Shown here piece after piece: positions 16,411 through 25,952 of a stretch of DNA of 64,000 bases; the first letter of the stretch is position 1, and each line of letters opens with the position of its first letter. The stretch comes from Paraburkholderia sp. IMGN_8 (GTDB taxonomy: Bacteria > Pseudomonadota > Gammaproteobacteria > Burkholderiales > Burkholderiaceae). Under the pieces are notes generated by a model that did not search any database, was not told the origin of the DNA, and saw only the letters and a program-made list of their open reading frames with translations. Location of the stretch: NCBI RefSeq assembly GCF_038050405.1, contig NZ_CP150901.1:3844001-3908000 (forward strand). Reading direction: 5' to 3'. The position numbers were made by a program, and so were the translations under genes.

Positions 16411-17597
16411 TGCTGCGCCTTTACCGCTTGAGCCACGTTCGCTGCTTCACACAGCGCTTTGATGACGCGTGCGCGGCTCGCCCGAATCGACGCAATCCGG
16501 CCATGCGTCGCTTCCCAGAACTGCTCGATCGCACGCGGTGCGAAGATTCGGTCAATCACGGCATTGGGATCGAAGCCGGCTGCATTCACAACCCAGTCGT
16601 CCACGCCCATATCGCCATATGCGCCGAAACCTTTGCGCTCATAGCTGAGATGGAACGCCGGTACGCCGGCCAGAATCGATTCGAGCGCACCGTGTAACCG
16701 GACTGAAACCACCACATCGGGCTCGTCCTCCGCAAGCAGTCTCCCAAGACCTGGCAAGTGACCGCTCACTCCGATACGCCGATAGTAGGCAGCGTCGTCG
16801 TTGCCGCGGCCAGTGCTTTGAACAGCGAAGCTGACACGGCAACGCTGTTCGAGCATCGAGATCAACTCGCGTGCGGACGACCAGTATCGCTCGCATTGCT
16901 CGCTGGTCCAGCTGGGCGCTTCGCGCAGCACCATCGCTACATGCTTGATTGTGCCTCCGCGGGACGCCGCAGCCGTCCATGGTACGGCTGCTCGTTCTCC
17001 AAATTCCAGTATCGCGAGATCCGGCGCGCGTTGCGTGTTCGCATTCGCGCGCAGCAACTCACGCGAACGGTCGTCGCGCACGAAAACCGATGTGAAGCCG
17101 CCGAGAAGCCGAATAAGGTGCTGTCCGAATACTTCCGATACGGGTCCAGCGCCGGTCCGAGTTGGACCGATGCTCTGTGGCAGATAGACCGTGGGTTTGC
17201 CGGACGCGCGTGCTGCGCGCATCTGGAGCATGTGTCCCACTTCCAACTTGAGTGCTTCGGTGGCATTTCGCGCGCGCAGGTAGCCGCCGCCCACCCCGAC
17301 GATCAGGTCCACTGATTTCAGTAAGCCGGCAAGCCGCCGTGTACCGCGCGTCGATCCCGAGCCTAGCACGCCCGCAGCCGCTACGATGCGTCCCAACCCT
17401 TTGTTCGCTATAACGGGCGCGCCGAGCACCGTATCGAAGTCAGCGAACGATTCAGGATCGGCGGCTACGATCGTGACCTCCGTATCGTCGCCCAGCGCTT
17501 CACGCACCATCTTCACAGACAGGTCGACAAGCAGTCCGTCGCCGGAATTCCTGCGACTATAAGCATGCAGCAACGCAACGTGTTTCTTCTGACTCAT
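16404..17597 (-). CDS. Polysaccharide pyruvyl transferase family protein
   Basis: A 397-aa cytoplasmic enzyme expected to add a ketal-linked pyruvate from phosphoenolpyruvate to a sugar of the repeat unit, making the polymer acidic. Family signs are the N-terminal HAYSRRNSGDGLLVDLSV, the glycine motif DLIVGVGGGYLRA, PTVYLPQSIGP, VFVRDDRSRELL, and the C-terminal VSVRLHGALESILAGVPAFHLSYERKG-type block with the conserved Arg-Leu-His. The start at 17597 follows the glycosyltransferase stop (17594-17596, overlap) and gives the typical N-terminus; an upstream in-frame start at 17687 would lie inside the previous gene. Confidence 0.88.
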   Translation of the reverse strand: MSQKKHVALLHAYSRRNSGDGLLVDLSVKMVREALGDDTEVTIVAADPESFADFDTVLGAPVIANKGLGRIVAAAGVLGSGSTRGTRRLAGLLKSVDLIVGVGGGYLRARNATEALKLEVGHMLQMRAARASGKPTVYLPQSIGPTRTGAGPVSEVFGQHLIRLLGGFTSVFVRDDRSRELLRANANTQRAPDLAILEFGERAAVPWTAAASRGGTIKHVAMVLREAPSWTSEQCERYWSSARELISMLEQRCRVSFAVQSTGRGNDDAAYYRRIGVSGHLPGLGRLLAEDEPDVVVSVRLHGALESILAGVPAFHLSYERKGFGAYGDMGVDDWVVNAAGFDPNAVIDRIFAPRAIEQFWEATHGRIASIRASRARVIKALCEAANVAQAVKAQQC

Positions 17598-18787
17598 CGG
17601 AATGTTTCCATCGTGACATCGTGATAAACATCGAGCGTGCGCCCGACCATCTCCGCAGCGGAAAAGTGCGCCATTACGCGACCGCAATTCGCGCTCATCT
17701 GTGTTCGCAACGCCTGATCGCCGAACAGACGCCCAACGGCATCTGCAATATGGGAGGGATCGTCGACGTTATCGACCACAAGACCGATCTGTTGCGCCGC
17801 GATCAGCTCGTCGGCACCCGCCACACGGGTTGTAACGACAGGCAGATGCGCTACCATCGCTTCGAGATAGACATAAGGGAACCCCTCGTAGCGGCTCGGC
17901 ATAACAAACAGGTCGAATGCCGGAAAGTAGCGGCGCGCATTCACCACCTTCCCAAGCAGATGCATATTGGAAGGCAGACGGTCGACGGATCGACCCGCGG
18001 CCCGTTCGACGTCCCCCATGCCGATCACGGCGATGCGGATCTGATCACCGAAGCGTTCTTGAAGAACTTCCGCGACGCCGACCAGCCGATCGACGCCTTT
18101 CTGAAACTCGAACCGCCCGACAAAACCTACGGTAAAGGCGTCCGGATCGAGGCACAGCGCTTGCCGGGCCTCTTCGCGCGGCAGCAGTTCGAATACGGAC
18201 GCACCGTTGTGGATAATGGTCGTGATCTGCTCGGGGAGCCCCAGCGCATCGTTCGCATGCCGTGCTTCGTCAGTGGACACAGCAATCAGACGATCCGTGC
18301 GCAGGGTGCCGAACAATCGCTCCATCGCGCCGTAGAAGCGCTTTTTGCCGCGCGCCAGGTAAGGATTCAGCGTATAGAATGCGTGCGGCGTGTAAATCTG
18401 CTTCCATGTGCCGACACAGGCTCGCGCCAAAACGCCGGCTTTCGAACTGTGGCTGTGCACGATATCCGGCTGAATTGCCATGAGGCGCCGGAACACGTGA
18501 AAAAACGCGATCGCGTCCCGCCACGACACGTCGCGTTGCATCGGCACACACGCGAACGACGCGCACTGGCCGACAATCCGGTCGGTCAGAATACTGGTAT
18601 CGAGACGCTCGCCGAGCGGCGCAATTAGATGCACTTCAACGCCGCGTGAAATCAGTCCTTGGATCAGGTCTGCCACATGCACAGCGACACCACCTCCCGC
18701 CGCCTCGACGACAAGTGCAACGCGTAGCGCTCGTGCCACTACGGGTGCCGCGCCGGGTGCGACCATACTCGTATTGTCGCGCATCAT
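17594..18787 (-). CDS. Glycosyltransferase family 4
   Basis: A 397-aa GT-B glycosyltransferase, the only non-initiating one in the operon. The acceptor domain begins VALVVEAAGGGVAVHVADLIQGL; the donor domain has VGFVGRFEFQKGVDRLV, then FDLFVMPSRYEGFPYVYLEAMVAHLPVVTT, with the E-x7-E type signature (EGFPYVYLE). PDIVHSHSSKAGVLAR is typical of GT4 enzymes. GGAGG lies five bases before the ATG pair at 18787/18784, which overlaps the Wzc stop. With one such enzyme after the initiating transferase, either the repeat unit is very short or other transferases are encoded elsewhere. Confidence 0.92.
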   Translation of the reverse strand: MMRDNTSMVAPGAAPVVARALRVALVVEAAGGGVAVHVADLIQGLISRGVEVHLIAPLGERLDTSILTDRIVGQCASFACVPMQRDVSWRDAIAFFHVFRRLMAIQPDIVHSHSSKAGVLARACVGTWKQIYTPHAFYTLNPYLARGKKRFYGAMERLFGTLRTDRLIAVSTDEARHANDALGLPEQITTIIHNGASVFELLPREEARQALCLDPDAFTVGFVGRFEFQKGVDRLVGVAEVLQERFGDQIRIAVIGMGDVERAAGRSVDRLPSNMHLLGKVVNARRYFPAFDLFVMPSRYEGFPYVYLEAMVAHLPVVTTRVAGADELIAAQQIGLVVDNVDDPSHIADAVGRLFGDQALRTQMSANCGRVMAHFSAAEMVGRTLDVYHDVTMETFR

Positions 18788-21129
18788 CTGTGCCTCCATG
18801 CGCCGACGGCCTGTGCGACGCGGCATATGAAGCTGCGCTCTTTCTCCTGTCGATAGCTGTACGGGAAGTAGCGGTAGGCGCCAAACTTGCCTCCGTATCG
18901 TCCGAGATGCGTTGAGAGTCCGTTCAGTATCACTCCCGTCGCCTTGACGCCGCCGTGGGCAAGCCGTTTAACGGATTCACGCAGATCCCCGATACGGGTC
19001 TGGCCGGCACGAGCGACGAGCAGCAGGAAGGACACGTGACGCCCGAGGATCGTCGCGTCCGCGGCTACAAGCAACGGCGGTGCGTCAATCATCACATAGT
19101 CGTAGCGCTTCCTGAGTTCCGCGATTATTTGACTGGTACGCTCACCCAGCAGCAAGTCGCCAACATTCGCCGGCAAGGCGCCAGTCGCGATGAAATCGAC
19201 GTTACGGATAGCACCCTGATGGATGACCTCCGATTCGCTGGCGTCGCCAGACAGCACCTCGGAGAGTCCAGGTTCCCGGGCCACGCCGAAGTACTGATTC
19301 AGATAGCCGCGACGCATGTCCGCATCGATGACGACAACCCGCTTGCCGCCTGCGCCCAACACGGCCGCCAGATTTGCGAGCACGAACGATTTCCCTGTGC
19401 CCGGTTCAGCGCCTGTCACAAGCAGCACGTTATTGTCGCTGTCGAGGCTCGAGAATCGCAACGCCGTGCGTAGGCTGCGCAGACTCTCGACGGCGGGATC
19501 ATCCGGAGCTTCGAGCGCGAGCACGTGTGACCCGGACGCCTTCGCTTCAATGCGCTCATCCAGCGTACGCTGCGAAGCCGCGGTCGGCACCGAAGCGTAG
19601 ACGCTTAGGCCGAGGCCACCTTCGATTTCATCGGGCATCGCAATGCCACCGAACAGCAGATCGCGCGAAAACGCGAGTCCAATGGCAACCACCAACCCGA
19701 CCAACGCCGCGCCGGCGATAACAACGGGCCGATTGGGCCTCACCGGATCCTCGGGCACGACTGGCAAGTCGACAACGCGCACGCTGCCGACATTCCCCGC
19801 CTTGGTAAGCTGTAGCTGCTGCGAGTTGTTAAGGAGTGCCGTGTACAGATCAGTATCGACCCTTACGTCAAGCATCAGCCGTGCCGCGTCCTGCTGCAGG
19901 CCGGGCAGGTGTTGGATCCTGACGTCGAACCCCGCCTGCTGCTGTCGGAGGTCAGCAATTTGCCGATCGATCGCAATCAGGCTCGGATGGGCCGCATTGA
20001 AGCGAGTCGCGAGTTCCTGACGTTTCTGTTGCAGCAGTAGCATCTGCGTCTTTAATTCTGCTGTCTGCTGTAGCGCGAGCCGAGCCTCCTCAGGCAAGTC
20101 AACTGTGCCGTTTGTATTGCGCATGGCCGTGTAGCGCTCTTGCGCCTGCTCGAGCCGCTGCTTGATAGACGGGAGCTGGCTGTCAACAAATGCCAGCGAA
20201 TGCGCGGCATCGGCGGATTTTCGCTCGATATTCTGCCTGACGTACTGATTGCCGATCTCGCGCAACAGACCACCGACGCGCTGCGCGTCATCGCCGAGCA
20301 AGGTCGCGATGACCACGTCCGACTGCTTGATCTTTTCCTGAACATCCAGCTTGTCCTGCACATCTAGAATGGTCCTAAGGCGAGGATTCCGAATCAACGT
20401 GAATCGTGTTCCGGGCAACGCATGGAAGCCAGCCACACGCAGTACGACGGGCCCGTAGGACGTTGGGAATGTCGACTCAACACCAATGTGCCCACGTACG
20501 GGCACGTCGAGATCCGAGCCAGAGAGACGCCAGCCACCGCCTTCCTCCATGGTCAGCGTGAACTTGTCGCCTTGGATATCCTTCGGCACATCGAAACGGT
20601 CGACCAAGGCACTTTCCTGCCCCCATGCATAGCCACCTATGCCAAGCAGACCGGGTACCGTCAAGTTGCGGTTAAAACGCGAGATGAAGTCGCCGATCAG
20701 CGGAAAGCGTTTCGGGCGGACGTCGATGTAATACTTCATCTGATCCACCGCACGCGTGACAACTAGCCGCGATGCCAGAATCTGTGCTTCGGCAGCTGCT
20801 GACGACTTGGCGTTGAACAACGACGACATGGTGCTCGGCAGACTATTGATACCAGAAGTGTCGAGACTGCTCTCGATCTGCACCATCATGTCTACCTGAT
20901 ATTTCGGATGTACGAGAAACGCGTACGCGGTGCCGAGCAGCGCGAAGACTACCGCGATCGCGGCGATGAACCAACGGTGGATAAGCAGCACGTCGAGAAC
21001 CGCAAAGATATCGAGCTCGTTCTTGGTGTCGGGGATATCCCCTGCAACTGACGACATAGGATTTGAATTAACGGATCTGGAAGCGGTTTCTGGTAGTGGA
21101 TGCAGCGGTTCGGCGCAGGCGTTCTTCAT
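18784..21129 (-). CDS. wzc: Polysaccharide co-polymerase / BY-kinase (Wzc-like)
   Basis: A 781-aa inner-membrane protein that controls chain length and export together with Wza. Wzz-type first membrane helix (FIAAIAVVFALLGTAYAFLV, about 52-71), a large periplasmic part with coiled coils (about 75-470), a second helix (VVIAGAALVGLVVAIGLAF), then a cytoplasmic BY-kinase: Walker A TGAEPGTGKSF, Walker A' VVVIDADMRRG, Walker B DYVMIDAPPL. The C-terminal tail has clustered tyrosines (RYGGKFGAYRYFPYSYRQE) for autophosphorylation, undone by the adjacent Wzb. The start at 21129 forms ATGA with the Wzb stop; upstream in-frame sequence belongs to wzb read in another frame. Confidence 0.94.
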   Translation of the reverse strand: MKNACAEPLHPLPETASRSVNSNPMSSVAGDIPDTKNELDIFAVLDVLLIHRWFIAAIAVVFALLGTAYAFLVHPKYQVDMMVQIESSLDTSGINSLPSTMSSLFNAKSSAAAEAQILASRLVVTRAVDQMKYYIDVRPKRFPLIGDFISRFNRNLTVPGLLGIGGYAWGQESALVDRFDVPKDIQGDKFTLTMEEGGGWRLSGSDLDVPVRGHIGVESTFPTSYGPVVLRVAGFHALPGTRFTLIRNPRLRTILDVQDKLDVQEKIKQSDVVIATLLGDDAQRVGGLLREIGNQYVRQNIERKSADAAHSLAFVDSQLPSIKQRLEQAQERYTAMRNTNGTVDLPEEARLALQQTAELKTQMLLLQQKRQELATRFNAAHPSLIAIDRQIADLRQQQAGFDVRIQHLPGLQQDAARLMLDVRVDTDLYTALLNNSQQLQLTKAGNVGSVRVVDLPVVPEDPVRPNRPVVIAGAALVGLVVAIGLAFSRDLLFGGIAMPDEIEGGLGLSVYASVPTAASQRTLDERIEAKASGSHVLALEAPDDPAVESLRSLRTALRFSSLDSDNNVLLVTGAEPGTGKSFVLANLAAVLGAGGKRVVVIDADMRRGYLNQYFGVAREPGLSEVLSGDASESEVIHQGAIRNVDFIATGALPANVGDLLLGERTSQIIAELRKRYDYVMIDAPPLLVAADATILGRHVSFLLLVARAGQTRIGDLRESVKRLAHGGVKATGVILNGLSTHLGRYGGKFGAYRYFPYSYRQEKERSFICRVAQAVGAWRHR

Positions 21130-21581
21130 GAATCCGCATGGAGCGAATTGATTCGTTCGCGCCATGCGGTGACACTGTGTTCCAGGCGTGTCATGCACTG
21201 CTCGAATGCAGAGCGCTGCCCACCATACGGGTCCGGAATGTCGGCTGGCCGGCCGTTCGTAATTCCGAGACAGAAAACACGTCCACGTGTGAACGGATAG
21301 CGGGTCTCGACATAGCGCCGTTGCACATCTTCCATAACCAAGATGAGATCGGCGCGCGTACATTGTGCTGCGTCAAGGTTGCGTGCGCGATGGGAGGCGA
21401 GATCGAACCCTTGTGCGGCCGCCACCTCGAACGCATGCGAGGCGGCGGGGTAACCAACGAGCGCCTGGATGCCGGCCGAGGCGACCGTCACCTGAGGCAA
21501 ATACTTGCGCAGCAACACTTCAGCCATCGGGCTACGGCAGATATTCGCGTGACACACCACCAGCAAGGACGAGATCATCAC
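21126..21581 (-). CDS. wzb: Low-molecular-weight protein tyrosine phosphatase (Wzb-like)
   Basis: A 151-aa cytoplasmic phosphatase for the tyrosine tail of Wzc. The P-loop reads VVCHANICRSP: the catalytic Cys, Asn and Cys-Arg-Ser are kept, with Ala in place of the more common Gly before Asn. The general acid Asp is in IPDPYGG near the C-terminus. ATG at 21581 overlaps the end of the Wza gene by 4 bp, and the stop overlaps the Wzc start, giving a fully coupled wza-wzb-wzc order. Confidence 0.94.
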   Translation of the reverse strand: MMISSLLVVCHANICRSPMAEVLLRKYLPQVTVASAGIQALVGYPAASHAFEVAAAQGFDLASHRARNLDAAQCTRADLILVMEDVQRRYVETRYPFTRGRVFCLGITNGRPADIPDPYGGQRSAFEQCMTRLEHSVTAWRERINSLHADS

Positions 21582-22738
21582 CAGCCTCCGGTCGTCGCTC
21601 GTTGCAGGTTGTAAGCGGCAGCCGTGCCGCCGACGAGTTGAGAAACGACCCGATTCCAGCGCACCACGCCTGGCGCGTCCACGTAAACAACGTCGTCAGA
21701 CTGAAGGGCGAACTGCTGTGCGAGCGCCATCGCCTGCGGCGATTCCGCATTGAGATGGAACACCTGCGTGCTGCGTCCATTCGAAGGCGGCCGGATCAGA
21801 TAGATTTCCGACGGGTCGCCCGTCACCTGGCTCAGTTGCGCGGTGCCCAGTGCCTGCGCAAGCGTTAGACGTCCGTCTGAAAGAAAGCGCACCGGTCCCG
21901 GCTTCTGTACTTCGCCAATGACAAACACGCTGAAATCCGTTGCAGGCGGCACACGCACTTCATCACCGTTGGCGAGCATAATCCGAGTCGCGTCGATCCC
22001 ACGCTTTGCGAGCCGGGGTACATCGATCTGGTAACGCTTGCCAGCGCGGGTCAGCCATACGTGGCTCGCACTCCCGCTATCGAGTACGCCCATGGCCTCA
22101 TGGAGCGCATTCGCAAGGGTCATCGGGACGTCCGTGATAGGCTTCACGCCAGGCGCATGGACCTCGCCGTTGACGAATACCTTTTTGCTGCGGAAGCCGA
22201 CGACGCGCAGCGAGATCTGCGGGTTGTTGAGATATTTTTTGAGAGCCTGCGTCAGGCGCTGTTGCGCCTGAACTTCGGTCAGCCCCGCGACCTGGATCAA
22301 CTTCACATACGGAAACTGAATATAGCCTTCGTGACTCACAACGTACCCGGGCAGGCTCTGGCTTGCCAGTCCGACGCTCTGTGGCTGCGCGCCACCCGTC
22401 GTACCGATGTCGTAAGTCACGTTTGGCATCACCAGTTCCGGATGATCCCAGACAATTACCGACAGAACATCGGCTGGGCCGATGCGGTACGACGCTGGCG
22501 TGCCGATCAGCGAATCCACGGCGGCATTATCGGAATCGTCGAGCATGTCGTTTTGCGCGATCTGCTGGATGAGCTTCGTATCAATTTCAGTCACCGCAAT
22601 GGGCGGTGTGGTGTCGCTGGCACCAGTTCCCGAACCGCTGTCGAACTTCATGCCCGGTGCCAACACGCATCCAGCCAGTAAAGACATCGCAAGAAGCATG
22701 AGCCACACGCTCGCGCGTGCAGGGAGGGGATACCACAT
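21578..22738 (-). CDS. wza: Polysaccharide export outer-membrane lipoprotein (Wza-like)
   Basis: A 386-aa secretin-like channel for the polymer across the outer membrane. It has a lipoprotein signal with lipobox LLAGC (Cys about residue 23), then the Poly_export domain (YRIGPADVLSVIVWDHPEL, about 88-180) and two SLBB domains (KKVFVNGEVHAPGVKPI and FSVFVIGEVQKPGPVRF). The C-terminus (YVDAPGVVRWNRVVSQLV) contains the amphipathic helix that forms the outer-membrane pore in Wza. It follows the initiating transferase gene after 189 bp, long enough for an internal promoter. Confidence 0.94.
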   Translation of the reverse strand: MWYPLPARASVWLMLLAMSLLAGCVLAPGMKFDSGSGTGASDTTPPIAVTEIDTKLIQQIAQNDMLDDSDNAAVDSLIGTPASYRIGPADVLSVIVWDHPELVMPNVTYDIGTTGGAQPQSVGLASQSLPGYVVSHEGYIQFPYVKLIQVAGLTEVQAQQRLTQALKKYLNNPQISLRVVGFRSKKVFVNGEVHAPGVKPITDVPMTLANALHEAMGVLDSGSASHVWLTRAGKRYQIDVPRLAKRGIDATRIMLANGDEVRVPPATDFSVFVIGEVQKPGPVRFLSDGRLTLAQALGTAQLSQVTGDPSEIYLIRPPSNGRSTQVFHLNAESPQAMALAQQFALQSDDVVYVDAPGVVRWNRVVSQLVGGTAAAYNLQRATTGGW

Positions 22739-22927
22739 AGTTCCTCTTCAGGTCTAGGTTGAACGCCGTGTTGGGCAGACATATGCGGCAATAGCCGCCA
22801 GATGTCCGTGCAGCTTTGAGCCGCATTCGCTCGGGACGTTGTCAGTGTTATGACGGCGGTTCGGACGTCACCGCTGGTTGAGGCAAAGCGTACGCACGAC
22901 CCGCGCATACACGCAGGAATCAGGAGA

Positions 22928-24343
22928 TCAGTAAGCGGTTGCGCCAGTGAACCCCATGAAGATAGTCAGAAATATGATCTTCAGATCGAACAGGAACGTC
23001 CAGTTACGGATGTAGTAGAGATCGAAATCGACACGCTTCGCCATCTTTTCGATGTGATCCGTCTCGCCACGTAAGCCGTTCACCTGAGCCCATCCCGTAA
23101 TGCCGGGCTTGGTGCGGTAACGATGGATATATCCGGCGACGACCCCCTGATACAGGTGGTCGTGTTCGACCGCGTGCGGACGCGGCCCGACGACGGACAT
23201 CTCACCACGCAGCACGTTGAAAAACTGCGGCAATTCATCGAGACTCGTGCGCCGCAAAAGGCGGCCCACCCGCGTTACACGCGGATCGTTTCGCGTAGCC
23301 TGGCGCACCACCCCGTCCTGCTCGACGTGCTCATGCATCGTACGAAACTTGAAAATACTGAATATCCGTCCGTCAGCGCCCTTTCGCTGCTGGGTGAACA
23401 AAACCGGCCCCTTCGACGACAACTTGACGGCCGCAGCAATCACAACAATCAGCGGAGCCAACGCGATCAGAGCGACTGCCGCAAATAGCCTGTCGAAAAT
23501 TGCTTTTTGCAGAAGCTCCATGGACGACATCGGGGAAGCCATCAGATTGATCGCTGGTACGCCGATCAGATCAATCGTTTCGCCACCCAATATCGCGATC
23601 CCGGGTACGTCAGGAATGAAACGGACATTGACCAGGTCGCGGCTGAACTCATCGAGAACGCGCAATACCATGCACTGTTCTGACATCGGCAACGCAAGCC
23701 ACACTTCCTGAATATTTTCGGCGCGCACATGCGCTGAAAATCTCGCAAGATCCCGATATACCGACAGATCCGGATTACATGTCGCTGGATGTACTTCGAC
23801 ATCGAATATCGCCACCGCCCGAAATCCGGAAACCGGCGTTTCATCGATCCTGCGAACCACTCTGGCGCAGCACTCGCCGGCGCCGACAATCGCCACCTTG
23901 CGGAGGTCACGTCCTGTCACACGCACCCTAGCCAGCACCGCGTGCGCAATCAGACGTGAAGCAATCAACCCAAAACCGGCAGTGAACGCCCATAAAACCC
24001 ACCAGAGACACGAGATGTACGTCGTCCGGTGTAACGCGAACATCGATGCAAGCGCACAGGCCTGAGCGAGCGCCCATGCAAAGCCTATATGGCTAGCCAG
24101 CCGCAGCTTCGAGCGACCTCGCCATGATCGATAAACGCCGAATACCGGGAACAGGATCAATGCGAAAGTGATCGAGAAGGCAGCGAATGCCCATCTCACA
24201 ACACAATGTTCTGCATCGCAGGATAACGGCATCGAAACTGCGATAGCGCTTGATACGATCAGCGTCACGTCAAGCATTCGCGCCAGCACCCCCAGCCGTT
24301 CCCGCGCACGTTCGTGTCGCGAGCGATTCAGGGTCGTTTCCAT
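22928..24343 (-). CDS. Undecaprenyl-phosphate sugar-1-phosphate transferase (WcaJ/WbaP-like)
   Basis: A 471-aa polyisoprenyl-phosphate hexose-1-phosphate transferase that starts repeat-unit synthesis on undecaprenyl phosphate. The N-terminal half has four membrane helices (about 25-125), then a CoA-binding-like Rossmann part (KVAIVGAGECCARVVRRID). The bacterial transferase domain begins KAIFDRLFAAVALIALAPL and carries FTQQRKGADGRIFSIFKFRTM, RRTSLDELPQFFNVLRGEMSVVGPRP, and KPGITGWAQVNGLRGET. This architecture is typical of glucose- or galactose-1-phosphate transferases of the WcaJ class. It is the first gene of the EPS operon. Confidence 0.93.
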   Translation of the reverse strand: METTLNRSRHERARERLGVLARMLDVTLIVSSAIAVSMPLSCDAEHCVVRWAFAAFSITFALILFPVFGVYRSWRGRSKLRLASHIGFAWALAQACALASMFALHRTTYISCLWWVLWAFTAGFGLIASRLIAHAVLARVRVTGRDLRKVAIVGAGECCARVVRRIDETPVSGFRAVAIFDVEVHPATCNPDLSVYRDLARFSAHVRAENIQEVWLALPMSEQCMVLRVLDEFSRDLVNVRFIPDVPGIAILGGETIDLIGVPAINLMASPMSSMELLQKAIFDRLFAAVALIALAPLIVVIAAAVKLSSKGPVLFTQQRKGADGRIFSIFKFRTMHEHVEQDGVVRQATRNDPRVTRVGRLLRRTSLDELPQFFNVLRGEMSVVGPRPHAVEHDHLYQGVVAGYIHRYRTKPGITGWAQVNGLRGETDHIEKMAKRVDFDLYYIRNWTFLFDLKIIFLTIFMGFTGATAY

Positions 24344-24574
24344 AGCTATTTCACAACCATTTAAGAACTACACTTCAAAAGCTGCATCTTTTGAGTGGCA
24401 AGCGTGGCCGACCGCTGTCGAAGCCGGCGATCGTGCAGGGTGATCGTGGCTACGTCACGACAAATACCGCCGGCCGCTACACGCTGCTGGCATTCAGACC
24501 CAGATCGCTCGGGGGGGCGAACGCACAACCGCCAGCTGCATCGGCTGCTGGCGGCAACTTCAACCTTCATTGTG
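24344..24574. promoter_or_regulatory. Gap upstream of the EPS operon, with a short inverted repeat
   Basis: This 231-bp gap separates the end of the cytochrome gene from the start of the EPS operon and must hold the operon promoter. TCAAAAG CTGCAT CTTTTGA near 24375-24394 is an inverted repeat with 7-bp arms about 35 bp before the ATG, a possible operator. A second hairpin at 24529-24554 (CCGCCAGC pairing with GCTGGCGG) lies just after the cytochrome gene and may act as its terminator, though no T-run follows. Confidence 0.35.
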
Positions 24575-25942
24575 TTAGCCATTCTTAGCCCGTTTCGGCT
24601 GCGGTGCGCTCCCCACAGCCTTGCGAACCTTCGCTACCTGATCGGCGCTCACCGCCGGAGCGTGGTTGCCCCAGCTCGCACGCACGAAGGTCAACACGTC
24701 GGCAATGTCCCGATCGGTCAGGCGTGCGTCGAAGCGCGGCATCCCGTAGTGCGTGGGCGCCGCTGCGGTCGACGGCATTTCCCCACCGAGCAGCACGAGA
24801 TGGATCAGCGACGTCGGGTCAGCCGTGTTGATCGTCGTGCTCAGCGCCAGCTTCGGAAACGTTGCGTCATAGCCATTGCCGGTCGTGCGATGACAGGCTG
24901 CACAGTTGTCGAGGAACGTCAGCGCGCCGTTGCTGTGGTCGGAACCGGCACGCAGTGCCTTGGCTGCGGAATCGACATAGGCCAGCGCTTTCTGGCCGGA
25001 GGAGACCGGCGCAAGCGTCTTCAGGTAGCGGACGATCGCGGTGAGGTCGGCATCCGTCATGTGCTGGGTGCTCACGCCGACCACCTCGGCCATCCCGCCG
25101 AACGCAGCCGAGTGAGCGGTGCGCCCGCTCTTCAGAAATTCGACGATCTCCGCCTCGCTCCAGCTTCCCAAGCCGTCGTTCATATCGCCACGCAAGCTCT
25201 TCGCCAGGTAGTCGGCGATTACGCCGCCCGAGAGAAACGTTTTGCCGTCGTCGGTCAGCGACCTTTCCTGCAACGCGATGCCGCGCGGTGTGTGGCAAGC
25301 ACCGCAGTGCGCGAGGCCTTCCACCAGATATTTGCCGCGCAGGATCGGATCGTTCGGCGCAGGCGAGTCGTCCACCACCGCATTCGGCGCAAACGCCATG
25401 CGCCAGAACGACAGCGGCCAGCGCATCGACAGAGGCCACGGAATATCCGGCGCCTGGTTCTGCTGCGAGACCGGTTGCACGCCATTCATGAAGTAAGCGT
25501 ACAGCGCCTTTACGTCCGACGGCGTGACCTTCGCATACGACACATACGGCATGGCCGGATACAGCGTCGAGCCGCTCTTCGCGATGCCGTGACGGACCGC
25601 CTTGTCGAAATCGTCGAGCGTGTAGTTGCCGATGCCCGTGCCTTTATCCGGCGTGATGTTCATCGAATAGATCTTGCCGATCGGCGAATCGATCGGGAGA
25701 CCGCCCGCGAACGGTTTGCCGCCTTTGGCGGTGTGGCAGGCGATACAGTCAGCCACGCCGGCCAGGTACCGGCCCCGTTCGACGAGTGCCTCCTGATCCG
25801 CCGCACTTCCGGCCGCGACGGTGGATACTGCAGCGTTCGCCGGGGCAACGGCAGCGCCTTCGGCAAACGCGCCAACCGCCCATCCCGCGCAGCCGACGAT
25901 CGCCGCAGAACACATGGCCAGCACGATTTCTTTCATTGTCAC
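24575..25942 (-). CDS. Triheme cytochrome c subunit of a membrane sugar/alcohol dehydrogenase
   Basis: A 455-aa periplasmic cytochrome c that would take electrons from the flavoprotein subunit and pass them to ubiquinone or terminal oxidases. A signal peptide (about 1-28) is followed by three c-type heme motifs: CIACH, CGACH and CAACH. This three-heme layout is that of gluconate 2-dehydrogenase and related alcohol or sorbitol dehydrogenases. AAGGAGG at 25954-25948 precedes a GTG start (25942) by five bases and an ATG (25936) by eleven; either could be used. It is the last gene of a three-gene set. Confidence 0.92.
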   Translation of the reverse strand: MTMKEIVLAMCSAAIVGCAGWAVGAFAEGAAVAPANAAVSTVAAGSAADQEALVERGRYLAGVADCIACHTAKGGKPFAGGLPIDSPIGKIYSMNITPDKGTGIGNYTLDDFDKAVRHGIAKSGSTLYPAMPYVSYAKVTPSDVKALYAYFMNGVQPVSQQNQAPDIPWPLSMRWPLSFWRMAFAPNAVVDDSPAPNDPILRGKYLVEGLAHCGACHTPRGIALQERSLTDDGKTFLSGGVIADYLAKSLRGDMNDGLGSWSEAEIVEFLKSGRTAHSAAFGGMAEVVGVSTQHMTDADLTAIVRYLKTLAPVSSGQKALAYVDSAAKALRAGSDHSNGALTFLDNCAACHRTTGNGYDATFPKLALSTTINTADPTSLIHLVLLGGEMPSTAAAPTHYGMPRFDARLTDRDIADVLTFVRASWGNHAPAVSADQVAKVRKAVGSAPQPKRAKNG

Positions 25943-25952
25943 GTTAGCCTCC

